DNA of 64,000 nt from G963665085 sp963665085. Its GTDB lineage: Bacteria > Bacteroidota > Bacteroidia > Bacteroidales > JAAAOM01. Under the pieces are notes generated by a model, which was given only the letters and a program-made list of their open reading frames with translations, was not told the origin of the DNA and searched no databases. The stretch lies in NCBI GenBank assembly GCA_963665085.2, contig CAXXXS010000001.1, forward strand, positions 62,001 through 126,000, in the 5' to 3' direction. This document shows positions 1 to 8,212 of the stretch, in pieces (within the stretch, counting starts at the first letter, position 1; each line of letters opens with the position of its first letter). Position numbers and translations under genes: made by a program.

Positions 1-322
1 CTTCAATAAAAACTGCTGTTAAGGCAAACTGCCACGAATATCGCATTCCAAGAACAACTGTAAATGCAAAAAAAGCATTTAATCCCATTCCTGGAGCTAA
101 TGCAAATGGAAGTTTTGCAACAAATGCCATAATAAGTGTTGCAACAGCTGCAGAAATTGCAGTTGCTGTAAACAAGGCATTTTTATCCATTCCTGTTTTA
201 CTTAAAAAATCAGGATTAACAGCAAGAATATAAGCCATTGTCATAAAGGTTGTTACACCTGCAATTATTTCAGTTTTAATTGTTGTGTTATTTTTTTTGA
301 GTTGAAAGATTTTTTCTAACAT
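1..322 (-). CDS. NCS2-family purine permease (AzgA/PbuG type), partial
   Basis: Only the first ~107 residues lie in the window; the gene runs off its left edge. The N-terminus begins MLEKIFQLKK and continues with EIIAGVTTFMTMAYILAVNP and later APGMGLNAFFA, which are the first-helix and GMGLNA signatures of the adenine/guanine/hypoxanthine permeases of the NCS2 (AzgA-like) family. These are proton-coupled inner-membrane nucleobase importers. The start is the ATG at 322. An insertion sequence begins only six bases upstream of that codon, so the native leader has been displaced (candidate promoter now near 1390-1397). Whether the gene is still transcribed cannot be told from the sequence. Family call is confident; exact substrate is not. 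Confidence 0.85.
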   Translation of the reverse strand, partial: MLEKIFQLKKNNTTIKTEIIAGVTTFMTMAYILAVNPDFLSKTGMDKNALFTATAISAAVATLIMAFVAKLPFALAPGMGLNAFFAFTVVLGMRYSWQFALTAVFIE

Positions 323-327
323 TTTTA

Positions 328-1245
328 GAAACTGTCTAAATTTTAATTAATGAAAATATTATAGTAAAAACTTTGCTAAAAATAACAATATAAAACATTG
401 ACTATCAGTTGTTTGTATGGATAAATTTATGTATCTTTATGAGTACCAACAACATAAAGAAAATGAAATCGTACCCAACAGACATTACAGATAGCCAATG
501 GAAAACAATATTAAGCATTTTAAGAGACAAACGGAAGCGAAAGTATTCATTACGTGATATTTTTGATGCGATCTTCTATCTTCTTAAAACAGGCTGTCAG
601 TGGCGAATGCTTCCAAATAATTTTCCTCCATGGAAAACGGTTTATTATTATTTTTCAAAGTGGAAAAATGACGGGACTATTGAATTAATACATGAATTAT
701 TAAGAGATATGATTCGACTTAAATCCGGAAAAAACGAATCGCCAAGCGTGGCACTTATTGACAGCCAATCTGTTAAAACAACAAGAAGCGGAGGTGTATG
801 CAGAGGTATAGACGGCGGTAAAAAAACGAAAGGCAGAAAAAGGCATATTATCGTGGATACAATGGGCCTATTATTAACAGTAATAGTTCACGCGGCCAAT
901 GAACATGACAGTAAAGCTGCATCAAAAGTAATAGTTGAACTTAAAGGTCGATTTCATCGCTTAATAAAAATAATTGCTGATGGTGGATATAGAGGTGAAT
1001 TAGTAGAGAAAACGCAACGAACATTTGGATGGATTTTAGAAATTGTACTCAGAAAAGATTCAACCAAAAAGTTTGAGGTATTACCCAAGAGATGGGTAGT
1101 AGAAAGAACTTTTGCTTGGTTTGAAAGCTATAGAAGATTGAGTAAAGATTTTGAGTATCATCCAGAAACAAGCCAAGTAATGATTCAACTTGCTATGATA
1201 AAATTAATGCTTAACAGAATTTAAATTTAAAATTTAGACAGTTTC
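328..1245 (+). mobile_element. IS5-family insertion sequence with 19-bp inverted repeats and TTA target duplication
   Basis: Perfect 19-bp terminal inverted repeats are visible: GAAACTGTCTAAATTTTAA at 328-346 and its complement at 1227-1245. They enclose a single transposase gene. The bases TTA flank both ends (325-327 and 1246-1248), a 3-bp target duplication of the TNA type known for part of the IS5 family. Total length is 918 bp. The element sits between the purine permease start codon and its upstream region. Ends, ORF and duplication are all intact, so it looks recent and potentially active. Confidence 0.92.
439..1224 (+). CDS. IS5-family DDE transposase
   Basis: The enzyme cuts and joins the IS ends at 328 and 1245. 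The N-terminal part carries the IS5-type DUF4096 region (YPTDITDSQW ... TGCQWRMLP ... PPWKTVYYYF), followed by the DDE catalytic core: first Asp in ALIDSQSVKTT, second Asp in IIADGGYRG and Glu in RWVVERTFAW. The reading frame is open from a TTG at 409, but the ATG at 439 (MSTNNIKK) or 463 (MKSYPTDI) fits the family N-terminus better; 439 is used here. The frame is uninterrupted and all three acidic residues are present, so the protein should be functional. Confidence 0.93.
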   Translation: MSTNNIKKMKSYPTDITDSQWKTILSILRDKRKRKYSLRDIFDAIFYLLKTGCQWRMLPNNFPPWKTVYYYFSKWKNDGTIELIHELLRDMIRLKSGKNESPSVALIDSQSVKTTRSGGVCRGIDGGKKTKGRKRHIIVDTMGLLLTVIVHAANEHDSKAASKVIVELKGRFHRLIKIIADGGYRGELVEKTQRTFGWILEIVLRKDSTKKFEVLPKRWVVERTFAWFESYRRLSKDFEYHPETSQVMIQLAMIKLMLNRI

Positions 1246-1389
1246 TTAGACGTTTTAGAAAATTTCAAACAAATAATTTACTTCTTAGTTTTTATTAAAG
1301 ACATTGTAAAATTGAATGTCAATTGATTCTTTCAACATCATATATAGTAGAATATATTTTTTGTATCCTTAACATCCACTTATAAAACG

Positions 1390-1397
1390 CAAAGATA
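1390..1397 (-). promoter_or_regulatory. Candidate -7 box TATCTTTG of the displaced purine permease promoter
   Basis: The minus strand reads TATCTTTG, matching the Bacteroidota -7 consensus TAnnTTTG. No clear TTTG box is seen 19 bases further upstream. Before the IS insertion this site would have stood about 145 bp from the permease ATG; now 918 bp of IS lie between. The rest of 1249-1441 shows nothing else I can name. Confidence 0.35.
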
Positions 1398-1441
1398 AAA
1401 TTGCTAATGAAACTTGCATTAAGAATTTTTATTTTTAACCC

Positions 1442-2134
1442 ATGAAAAAATACAAACATCTCTTTTTCGATCTGGACAGGACCCTTTGGAACTTTGAAAA
1501 AAATGCCAGAGAAGCATTTATTGATATAATCACAAAAAACAATTTGTTTTCTTATTTTCCAGATGTAGATACCTTTTTAAAAAAATACCATGAAATAAAT
1601 GAAGCGTTATGGGTTCAATACAGAAACGGTGAAATAAAAAAAGATTTTCTCAGGATTGAACGTTTCAGGCTTATCTTAAATAAATTTAATATTCAGGATA
1701 ATTTCCTGGCAAATAAAATTAGTGAACAATACCTTCATTTTGCTCCAAGAAAAACACACTTAGAGCCATATACTATAGAACTCCTGGAATATCTAAAAAA
1801 ACAGTACAATTTATACATTATCACGAATGGTTTTAATGAAATACAACACATCAAAATGGAATTTTCTGGTCTCAATAAATATTTTGATAAGGTATTTACA
1901 TCCGATACTGTTGGCGCAAAAAAGCCAAAGCCAGGTATTTTTGCCCATTCGTTAAATTCTGTAAATGCACGTAAAAAAGAAAGTTTAATGATTGGCGATG
2001 ATTTGCTTGTTGATATTGTTGGGGCAAGGGAATATGGCATGGATCAAATTTATTATAATCCCCTTAACTTACAACATACAGAAAAAGTAACCTATGAGGT
2101 TAGTTCTTTAATTGATATTACCACAATCCTCTAA
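1442..2134 (+). CDS. YjjG-family noncanonical pyrimidine nucleotidase (HAD hydrolase)
   Basis: A 230-residue haloacid-dehalogenase phosphatase. Motif I is FDLDRTLWNFE (nucleophile Asp10, general acid Asp12), motif II is IITNGFNE, the motif III lysine lies in GAKKPKPGIF, and motif IV is MIGDDLLVDIVGAREYGM. The cap region between motifs I and II and the length fit YjjG-type 5'-nucleotidases, which dephosphorylate noncanonical pyrimidine nucleotides and act as house-cleaning enzymes in the cytoplasm. Starts at the ATG at 1442. It converges on, and overlaps by four bases, the DMT permease on the other strand. Subfamily assignment rests on the opening motif and length; a general HAD hydrolase is the fallback. 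Confidence 0.85.
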   Translation: MKKYKHLFFDLDRTLWNFEKNAREAFIDIITKNNLFSYFPDVDTFLKKYHEINEALWVQYRNGEIKKDFLRIERFRLILNKFNIQDNFLANKISEQYLHFAPRKTHLEPYTIELLEYLKKQYNLYIITNGFNEIQHIKMEFSGLNKYFDKVFTSDTVGAKKPKPGIFAHSLNSVNARKKESLMIGDDLLVDIVGAREYGMDQIYYNPLNLQHTEKVTYEVSSLIDITTIL

Positions 2135-3027
2135 ATATTTCTTCTGATTGAGATAATTACACCACTAACAATTATAAAGACAATCCCCAAAACAATCTTT
2201 AATCCGGGAAGTTGATCGCCAAGTAAAACACCAAAAACCACAGAAACTGGAATATTAATATAACCAACTGTTGAAACAATGCCAGCTTTTTCATTTCCAT
2301 ATGCTTTTGTAACAAATATCTGCCCCAGCATTGCAGTAATACCAACCATGAAAACCCAGATCCAATTAATCCCTGTTGGCCAATTAAATGGAGAAACCAT
2401 AAATTCTAAATATGGAGCATTAACGTAAGGATAAACCAACATTGATAAAATAGGTAGAATTAGTCCCCACCCCATAAATGAAAGCACAATACTTCTCGTA
2501 TCGTAGAATGATTTTAAGCGCCTAACCGAAGTGTAGGCAGCTCCTGCTGCAATTCCATTAAAAATACCGAGGATATTTGGTAGTATCCCCGCACCAAGAT
2601 CAGGTTGAAAAATAATTACAATACCTACAAAACCTAAAGCCAGGGCCAGCCATCCCCAAATGGTCAGCATCTCTTTAAGAAAAATCATAGAAAAAATTGC
2701 CACAAAAATGGTTGAAGTTTGAATAAAGGTAATAGACTCACCAAGCCCAATCTTTCCAATGTTATAATACAAAGCATATAAAGACAGGACACCAATAAAC
2801 CCTCTAAACATTAATAAACCGAATCTTCCCCCTTTATTCTTTAAAGGAGATTTTAGTATCGTTGAAAGGATAAAAATTACACCTACAATGTTTCTATAAA
2901 AAACTATTTGAACCGCAGTTAAATCCTTTGATACGAGTTTAACAAAAGCCCCCATCATTGCAAAAATTATAGCAGCCAGAATTGATTGAAGTACACCCTT
3001 ACTTAAATGAAATTTTATATTGCTCAA
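2131..3027 (-). CDS. EamA/DMT-superfamily permease
   Basis: An inner-membrane transporter of the drug/metabolite (EamA) superfamily: about ten hydrophobic helices in two halves, with typical strings such as FYRNIVGVIF, LALALGFVGIVIIF and GVLLGDQLPG. Substrate unknown. The frame stays open to a TTG at 3126, but that region contains the transcription terminator of the preceding peroxiredoxin gene (3090-3134), so an upstream start is improbable. The in-frame TTG at 3027 yields MSNIKFHLSKGVLQ directly before helix 1 and is chosen here. No ATG lies before helix 1. Exact start is therefore inferred; family is clear. Confidence 0.8.
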   Translation of the reverse strand: MSNIKFHLSKGVLQSILAAIIFAMMGAFVKLVSKDLTAVQIVFYRNIVGVIFILSTILKSPLKNKGGRFGLLMFRGFIGVLSLYALYYNIGKIGLGESITFIQTSTIFVAIFSMIFLKEMLTIWGWLALALGFVGIVIIFQPDLGAGILPNILGIFNGIAAGAAYTSVRRLKSFYDTRSIVLSFMGWGLILPILSMLVYPYVNAPYLEFMVSPFNWPTGINWIWVFMVGITAMLGQIFVTKAYGNEKAGIVSTVGYINIPVSVVFGVLLGDQLPGLKIVLGIVFIIVSGVIISIRRNI

Positions 3028-3089
3028 TATTTTATTTAAAGACCGCGAAGGTATTAAAAAAAGCAAGCTTAATCCAAACTCAATAAAAA

Positions 3090-3134
3090 TGAAAAGCCGT
3101 GAATGCACCAGAAATAAATAATGCAATCACGGCT
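3090..3134 (-). terminator. Rho-independent terminator of the peroxiredoxin gene
   Basis: AGCCGTGA-A-TGCA at 3095-3107 pairs with TGCA-A-TCACGGCT ending at 3134, a 13-bp stem with one mismatch. Read on the minus strand it is followed by TTTTCATTTTTATT. It lies just after the bcp stop codon and argues against a start at 3126 for the next gene. Confidence 0.75.
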
Positions 3135-3155
3135 AATACAACCTTAAATAAAAAA

Positions 3156-3623
3156 CTAGTCCACACCTAGTGCCTTTAATATCTGTTCAGAATGTTCTTT
3201 TGTTTTCACTTTGGGAAAAACTTTAATTATTTTTCCTCCCTCATCAATAACATAAGTGGTTCTCAGAACACCCTCGTATACTTTCCCGTACATTTTCTTT
3301 TCTCCCCAGGCCCCATAGGCTTTCAGAACCTTTTTATCAGGATCGGAAATTAAAGTAAATGGCAATTCATGCTTTGAAATAAAATTTACATGCGATTTTT
3401 CACTATCGGGACTTACCCCTATTACTTCAAAACCTTTTTCAATAAGAGCATTATAGTTATCACGAAGATTACAAGACTCTGCTGTACAGCCCGGTGTATT
3501 ATCTTTTGGATAAAAATACAGAATTACCTTCTTACCCTTAAAATCTGATAATTTCACTTCTTCTCCATTTTGATTTTTTGCTTTAAAATCTGGTGCCGTA
3601 TTACCTTCTTCTAAAAGAGCCAT
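3156..3623 (-). CDS. bcp: Thioredoxin-dependent peroxiredoxin (BCP/PrxQ)
   Basis: A 155-residue cytoplasmic peroxiredoxin that reduces hydrogen peroxide and organic peroxides using thioredoxin. The active site reads YPKDNTPGCTAESC, giving the peroxidatic Cys46 and the resolving Cys51 five residues later, the arrangement of the PrxQ/BCP class. GVSPDSEKSHVNFI and TTYVIDEGGKI are further family signatures. Length is normal. Start is the ATG at 3623 (MALLEEG). It has its own terminator, so co-transcription with the downstream permease is probably limited. Confidence 0.95.
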   Translation of the reverse strand: MALLEEGNTAPDFKAKNQNGEEVKLSDFKGKKVILYFYPKDNTPGCTAESCNLRDNYNALIEKGFEVIGVSPDSEKSHVNFISKHELPFTLISDPDKKVLKAYGAWGEKKMYGKVYEGVLRTTYVIDEGGKIIKVFPKVKTKEHSEQILKALGVD

Positions 3624-3930
3624 ATTTATTGTTTTATTAATTTCTTAGAAAAAACACAGTTAACATTTATTTTGTTCAAATTTTAATATAATCCTTAAAT
3701 AAAAAAAAGGATTAACAATAAAGACATAGCTTAATCCGTTAGCTATTCTGGCAACAAAAAAACCTGTTTTTTAACTATTACTATTTTATGTTTATAATGT
3801 AACAATTGATGATTTTAGAAACAGGTAACATAAATTACAACAATAATCTAATTAAAAAAACAACTGTTTGTAAACATATTTGTTGCATGTTATTTTTTTT
3901 ATAACTTTAATCAAAAAACTAATTTTCACC

Positions 3931-4314
3931 TTGTTAGAAACAAAAAACAAAATAAAAAAGTCTGTACTGCTTATAGACAACGATAAAATTACTCATCTTC
4001 TGTTGCAAGAGATATTATCGAAAAAAATAAAACTTTTTTGTGCTGAATGCGGACAAAAAGGAATTGATATTTTAAAAAAAATTGGAGATTCGATTGACGT
4101 TATATTTCTCGATTTATTTCTCCCTAGTGAGTCTTGCTTTAATATTTATCATGAAATAAAACAGGAATACCCTTCAATACCAATTATTGCAGTATCTTCA
4201 GCTTCAATTTCTGATTTACGGGAGAGATGTATATCCGAAGGATTTGACGAAATTATTTCGAAGCCAATTAATATAAATGAATTTCGAAAAACAGTTAATA
4301 AATACATTAGTTAA
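3931..4314 (+). CDS. Stand-alone response-regulator receiver domain protein
   Basis: A single CheY-like receiver domain without an output domain. The acidic pair is in VLLIDNDK, the phosphoacceptor Asp in VIFLDLFLPS, the switch Ser in IAVSSAS and the conserved Lys in IISKPI. It presumably relays a phosphate from an unlinked histidine kinase; none is encoded nearby. The frame is open from a TTG at 3880 but contains no ATG; the TTG at 3931, giving MLETKNKIKKSVLLI, places the start just before the first beta strand and is the best guess. The upstream stretch 3624-3930 (about 300 bases, AT-rich) shows no gene; it should hold the divergent promoters of this gene and bcp, but I see no convincing box. 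Confidence 0.7.
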   Translation: MLETKNKIKKSVLLIDNDKITHLLLQEILSKKIKLFCAECGQKGIDILKKIGDSIDVIFLDLFLPSESCFNIYHEIKQEYPSIPIIAVSSASISDLRERCISEGFDEIISKPININEFRKTVNKYIS

Positions 4315-4323
4315 GTAAATATT

Positions 4324-5370
4324 TTATTCTTCTATTTCCCGAGAAGAAACATATACCCGCCACTTTTCTATCACTTCTGCCATATCCTTAGCTATTTCAG
4401 AATCAAAAAACATGCGCTCTCCCGTTCGGGGATGGTCAAAAGCTAATGATTTTGCATGCAATGCCTGTCGGGGCATTATCTTAAAACAATTATTTACAAA
4501 TTGTTTGTATTTATTAAAGGTTGTCCCTTTCAAAATAATATCGCCACCATATCTACTGTCATTAAACAATGGATGTCCGATGTATTCCATATGGACCCTG
4601 ATTTGATGGGTACGGCCCGTTTCCAGCTTTAATTCAACCAGGTTTACATAGCCTAACTTCTCCGTTACTTTATAATGTGTTATTGCATGCCGTCCGTAAT
4701 CTTCTTCCTGAAAAACAGCAAAACGCATTCTGTCTTTAAGGCTTCGTGCTATATTACCTGTAATAGTCCCCTCTTCTTCTGCCAAATTACCCCATACAAG
4801 GGCTACGTATTTTCTATCTGTAGTCCTGTCGAAAAATTGTTTTGCCAGTCTGTTGTGTGCAAATTCAGTCTTAGCTATAACAAGAATTCCTGAAGTATCT
4901 TTATCAATCCGATGAACCAGTCCCGGACGAATTTCCCCCTTCTGAAATAATGGTAAATCTTTAAGGTGATATGTAAGGGCATTCACCAGTGTTCCTGTAT
5001 AATTACCATGACCTGGATGAACAACCATTCCTGCTTCTTTATTAATCACCATAACATCATCATCTTCGTAGACAATATTTACAGGAATATTCTCTGGTAT
5101 AATTTCTGTTTCCCTAGGAGGATGAGGCATTACAATCGAAATCTCATCCAAAGGCTTCACCTTATAATTTGGTTTAACCGATTTTGAATTTACAAGAATA
5201 TTGCCTGCATTTGCTGCACTTTGAATTTTGGTGCGAGATGCATTTTCAATCTTATGAAACAAAAACTTGTCTATTCTTAGAAGTGATTGCCCTTTATCTA
5301 CCGAGAAGCGGTAATGTTCGTACAGTTCTCCCTGCTCCAGTTCGCTATCTTGTAACTCTTCATCAATCAT
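4324..5370 (-). CDS. rluD: RluA-family 23S rRNA pseudouridine synthase (RluD-like)
   Basis: Converts uridines to pseudouridine in large-subunit rRNA (helix 69 in the RluD family). An S4 RNA-binding domain occupies about residues 28-85 (RIDKFLFHKI ... ILVNSKSVKPNYKV) and the catalytic domain follows, with the nucleophile Asp156 in LVHRIDKDTSGILVIAKT and the later ELKLETGRTHQIRVHM signature. 348 residues is a usual length. It starts at the ATG at 5370, three bases after the stop of the type IX cargo protein, so it is the last gene of a three-gene minus-strand operon. RluD versus another RluA member is inferred from the S4 domain and phylum habits. Confidence 0.9.
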   Translation of the reverse strand: MIDEELQDSELEQGELYEHYRFSVDKGQSLLRIDKFLFHKIENASRTKIQSAANAGNILVNSKSVKPNYKVKPLDEISIVMPHPPRETEIIPENIPVNIVYEDDDVMVINKEAGMVVHPGHGNYTGTLVNALTYHLKDLPLFQKGEIRPGLVHRIDKDTSGILVIAKTEFAHNRLAKQFFDRTTDRKYVALVWGNLAEEEGTITGNIARSLKDRMRFAVFQEEDYGRHAITHYKVTEKLGYVNLVELKLETGRTHQIRVHMEYIGHPLFNDSRYGGDIILKGTTFNKYKQFVNNCFKIMPRQALHAKSLAFDHPRTGERMFFDSEIAKDMAEVIEKWRVYVSSREIEE

Positions 5371-5373
5371 AAT

Positions 5374-7212
5374 CTACTTAACCAATAATTTTTGTTTCGA
5401 TAAAATATTGGTATTGGTTTTTAAAACAACAAAATAGATGCCTGTTTTTAACATCGAAACATCGATAGTTTCTGTACTATTAATTGTTTTACTTATTAAT
5501 GTACGCCCATATAAATCAATTATATTGACCTGACAATCCTCGCTATAAAGGCTCTCTTCTAATTCAACTGTAATCCTATCATCAGCAGGATTAGGATATA
5601 CTTTAATGTTTGTATCCAGGAAAACATTATTTATTGAACTAATTACGGATGTACCAAAACCGGCCCTAATCATTGCAGCGCCTTCAATTGACGAAGTTCC
5701 CCAATAACCATTTGTATTTACAAATGCTCTTTCTGAAACCGAATTGTTTTTATCGAGCCCTAAATTCAGATAATTTTGTTTTAATTGTTGCCAACCAATA
5801 AAAAAATCTTCTTCAACAATTAATTCTTCACTTAAAGGATATTGTTCAAATTCATTTGAGTGAGAATTAACATACGCTGTTTTCTCATAGATTATATCAC
5901 CAGGTTCGCCATCAAGGGAATTCCAGACAGTTAATTTGAACGACAAGCTATCATTGGATGAATCCTTTGTTGGATTAAAATACATATAAATATTCTTTAA
6001 CGTATCTCTTTTGTAGGTATAAAATTTTAACGCATACATTGAATTTTCAGCTCCAACTCCTTTAAAACCATAGCCTCCTTCAGGACTTCCATCATCGTAA
6101 GCATAAAAATCATTAAATTCGAAAGTACGTTCTATAGTATCATTTTCTCTATATTCATTAAGAGCTTCTGTATTTTCCGCCAAATTAATCTTTATATTAA
6201 ATTCTGCACTTTCTTCGGATTCATCGGATTCAAAATCAAAACTTAAATCGCCTGTTACTGTTACTTGTTCCTGGGGAAGCAGGTTAAACCACCCATATTG
6301 ATCTTCATAACTGTACTCAGGATATTTTGTGTTCTTGAAATCGTAATAAATATTAATTCTTACAACATCATTTTCTTCCTGGTTTAAACTCCTTACAGCA
6401 ATAGGGTACTTCCCTTTCTTTTCATGCAATTGGGCAAGAGAATAATGTCCCCATGGAATTGCTTCGTAATTATTAAAAATCCCAGGAACAGGCGTAACAA
6501 TTGTAATATCGTTATACACTGTATCTGATAATGAACGAAAGTCATCGATATAAACATAATCGATATTCCATTGATCGCCACTTGCACCGAAACCATCAAA
6601 ATCATTATCAACGGTCAGGGATACTTTATTTACAAACCGGAATTGAAACCCATCATATAAATATTGCGATCCAATTGGAAGAATCACCTGCTTAAATGGT
6701 TGTAATGCAGTCCCTCCCACTTGAAATTGTGTGTTCCAAATGGAATCATTTGATTGTTTAAACTGGAGTTTTAAACTATCTTGTCCTTCCGGGGCGTCAC
6801 CTAGTCCTTCAGGCTGATAGAAGAAACTAATATACACATCCTGGTGATCTAAAAGATCTATAGGGCTGGAAGTAAGTGTATCTGCCCCATAGGTACCAGA
6901 ACCAATATCATAAACATCACCTGATCCATCCAAAGCATCAAAGGTGGCAACTCCTGTTGAGATTGGAGCATACTCAAACTGTGAGTTTATAAATACGTTT
7001 CTGTCTATCCATTTTTTTGAATCAGGATATGAACCTGTCCCTGAGAAATCATCGAAAAAAGGCAGGGACAGGGTATCTATATTTGCACTTTTGAGGAGCA
7101 ACTTATTTTCACCTAGCTTCGGATTAAAAGAAAGGCTGGTTTCAAATTCCTGTGCATTAACGTTAACTATACTAAAAAGAAAAAATAAACTCGCTAAGAT
7201 TATTCTACTCAT
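5374..7212 (-). CDS. Exported protein with type IX secretion C-terminal sorting domain
   Basis: A 612-residue protein with a signal peptide (MSRIILASLFFLFSIVNVNA, then QEFE) and a C-terminal type A sorting domain of about 80 residues (NIKVYPNPADDRITVEL ... DVSMLKTGIYFVVL ... KQKLLVK) that directs export through the type IX system to the cell surface. The middle is beta-rich and acidic (for example LPFFDDFSGTGSYPDSKKW and FYAYDDGSPEGGYGF); I recognise no enzymatic motif. It starts eight bases inside the end of the upstream PASTA gene, indicating translational coupling. Function unknown; a surface adhesin or structural role is only a guess. Confidence 0.85.
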   Translation of the reverse strand: MSRIILASLFFLFSIVNVNAQEFETSLSFNPKLGENKLLLKSANIDTLSLPFFDDFSGTGSYPDSKKWIDRNVFINSQFEYAPISTGVATFDALDGSGDVYDIGSGTYGADTLTSSPIDLLDHQDVYISFFYQPEGLGDAPEGQDSLKLQFKQSNDSIWNTQFQVGGTALQPFKQVILPIGSQYLYDGFQFRFVNKVSLTVDNDFDGFGASGDQWNIDYVYIDDFRSLSDTVYNDITIVTPVPGIFNNYEAIPWGHYSLAQLHEKKGKYPIAVRSLNQEENDVVRINIYYDFKNTKYPEYSYEDQYGWFNLLPQEQVTVTGDLSFDFESDESEESAEFNIKINLAENTEALNEYRENDTIERTFEFNDFYAYDDGSPEGGYGFKGVGAENSMYALKFYTYKRDTLKNIYMYFNPTKDSSNDSLSFKLTVWNSLDGEPGDIIYEKTAYVNSHSNEFEQYPLSEELIVEEDFFIGWQQLKQNYLNLGLDKNNSVSERAFVNTNGYWGTSSIEGAAMIRAGFGTSVISSINNVFLDTNIKVYPNPADDRITVELEESLYSEDCQVNIIDLYGRTLISKTINSTETIDVSMLKTGIYFVVLKTNTNILSKQKLLVK

Positions 7213-8035
7213 AATAAGATTCTTCTATTTGCAATAACGCATCCTGGATTTTCACAGAATCAACAGTAAGCCATACATCAATAAAATCTCCTAATGGTAT
7301 TTTCGCAGATAATTTTGGGGCTGGTTTTTGTTTAAAAATTTTAGCATTTAATGAATCTTCTTTTGTTAGCACTGAATTATCGAATATAGGCTCGCCCAAA
7401 TTCAAAAATGCACTTGATGTAATATCCTCAGCAGTTACCCAACCAACGCCAATAAGATTTGGGACAACCGATTCTTTATCTCCTAATCCCTCCCCTAAAA
7501 CCAAATCTACGACAGAACCTTTTGGGAGTGATTCTCCTGGTAAAATATCATTGCCTTTATATTGTTGTTCCAACACATAGTTCTTGGCATAATCAGGTTT
7601 ATAATACAATCGCCCCAGAGATAATCCATTGGATTCCAAAATAGCCTCTGCTTGCCTCAAAGATTCATCAATAACCTTTGGCATTTTAACCATTTCTGCG
7701 GTTGTTGCATTCATAGTAAGAAAAATTACCCTATTTTTCTTTACTTTAAAATTTGCCCTTGGAATTTGTTCCACAACAGTACCTGGCACATAATTCTGCA
7801 AGTAAACAGAATCAGCTACCTGTAATCTCAGCTCGTATGAACTAGCAATTTCTTCTACTTCAGGAAGGGTTAACCCACTCATATCAGGAACTGAAAAAGA
7901 CTCTCCATGATGAGTATAAATCCTAAGAGTACTAAAAACTACAATTAGCAGAAAAATTGAAATTCCCAATGCAATACCAACATTTTTATAAAATGCTTTG
8001 CTTAGTAAATACTTAATTACCTCAGCTTTTTTCAT
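7205..8035 (-). CDS. Membrane-anchored PASTA-domain protein
   Basis: 276 residues: a short cytoplasmic N-terminus, one transmembrane helix (about residues 17-37, GIALGISIFLLIVVFSTLRI), then three consecutive PASTA domains. Each repeat shows the hallmark pattern: SVPDMSGLTLPEVEEI ... GTVVEQIPRA, then KVMPKVIDESLRQAEAIL-like ... ILPGESLPKGS, then SVVPNLIGVGWVTAEDI. PASTA domains bind peptidoglycan fragments, but here there is no kinase or penicillin-binding domain. The gene heads the operon PASTA - type IX cargo - rluD, overlapping the next gene by eight bases. ATG at 8035 used. Confidence 0.88.
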   Translation of the reverse strand: MKKAEVIKYLLSKAFYKNVGIALGISIFLLIVVFSTLRIYTHHGESFSVPDMSGLTLPEVEEIASSYELRLQVADSVYLQNYVPGTVVEQIPRANFKVKKNRVIFLTMNATTAEMVKMPKVIDESLRQAEAILESNGLSLGRLYYKPDYAKNYVLEQQYKGNDILPGESLPKGSVVDLVLGEGLGDKESVVPNLIGVGWVTAEDITSSAFLNLGEPIFDNSVLTKEDSLNAKIFKQKPAPKLSAKIPLGDFIDVWLTVDSVKIQDALLQIEESYYE

Positions 8036-8212
8036 TCAATTGATTCGTAATTATTTTGAAACGAGAAACAAAAATAAATATTATAAGCAGAATAAAAATA
8101 AAGACTTTCTTTTAAATTAATTTACTGCTAAAAACAAACTTTTGATTTACACATCATAAAAACAAAATAAAATTTTATCCCCCGTTAACCTATTTAGCTT
8201 TACGCTAACATT

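Noticed and set aside
3028..3126. N-terminal extension of the DMT permease to 3126
   Set aside because: It spans the terminator hairpin of bcp and precedes helix 1 with a non-family sequence; start moved to 3027.
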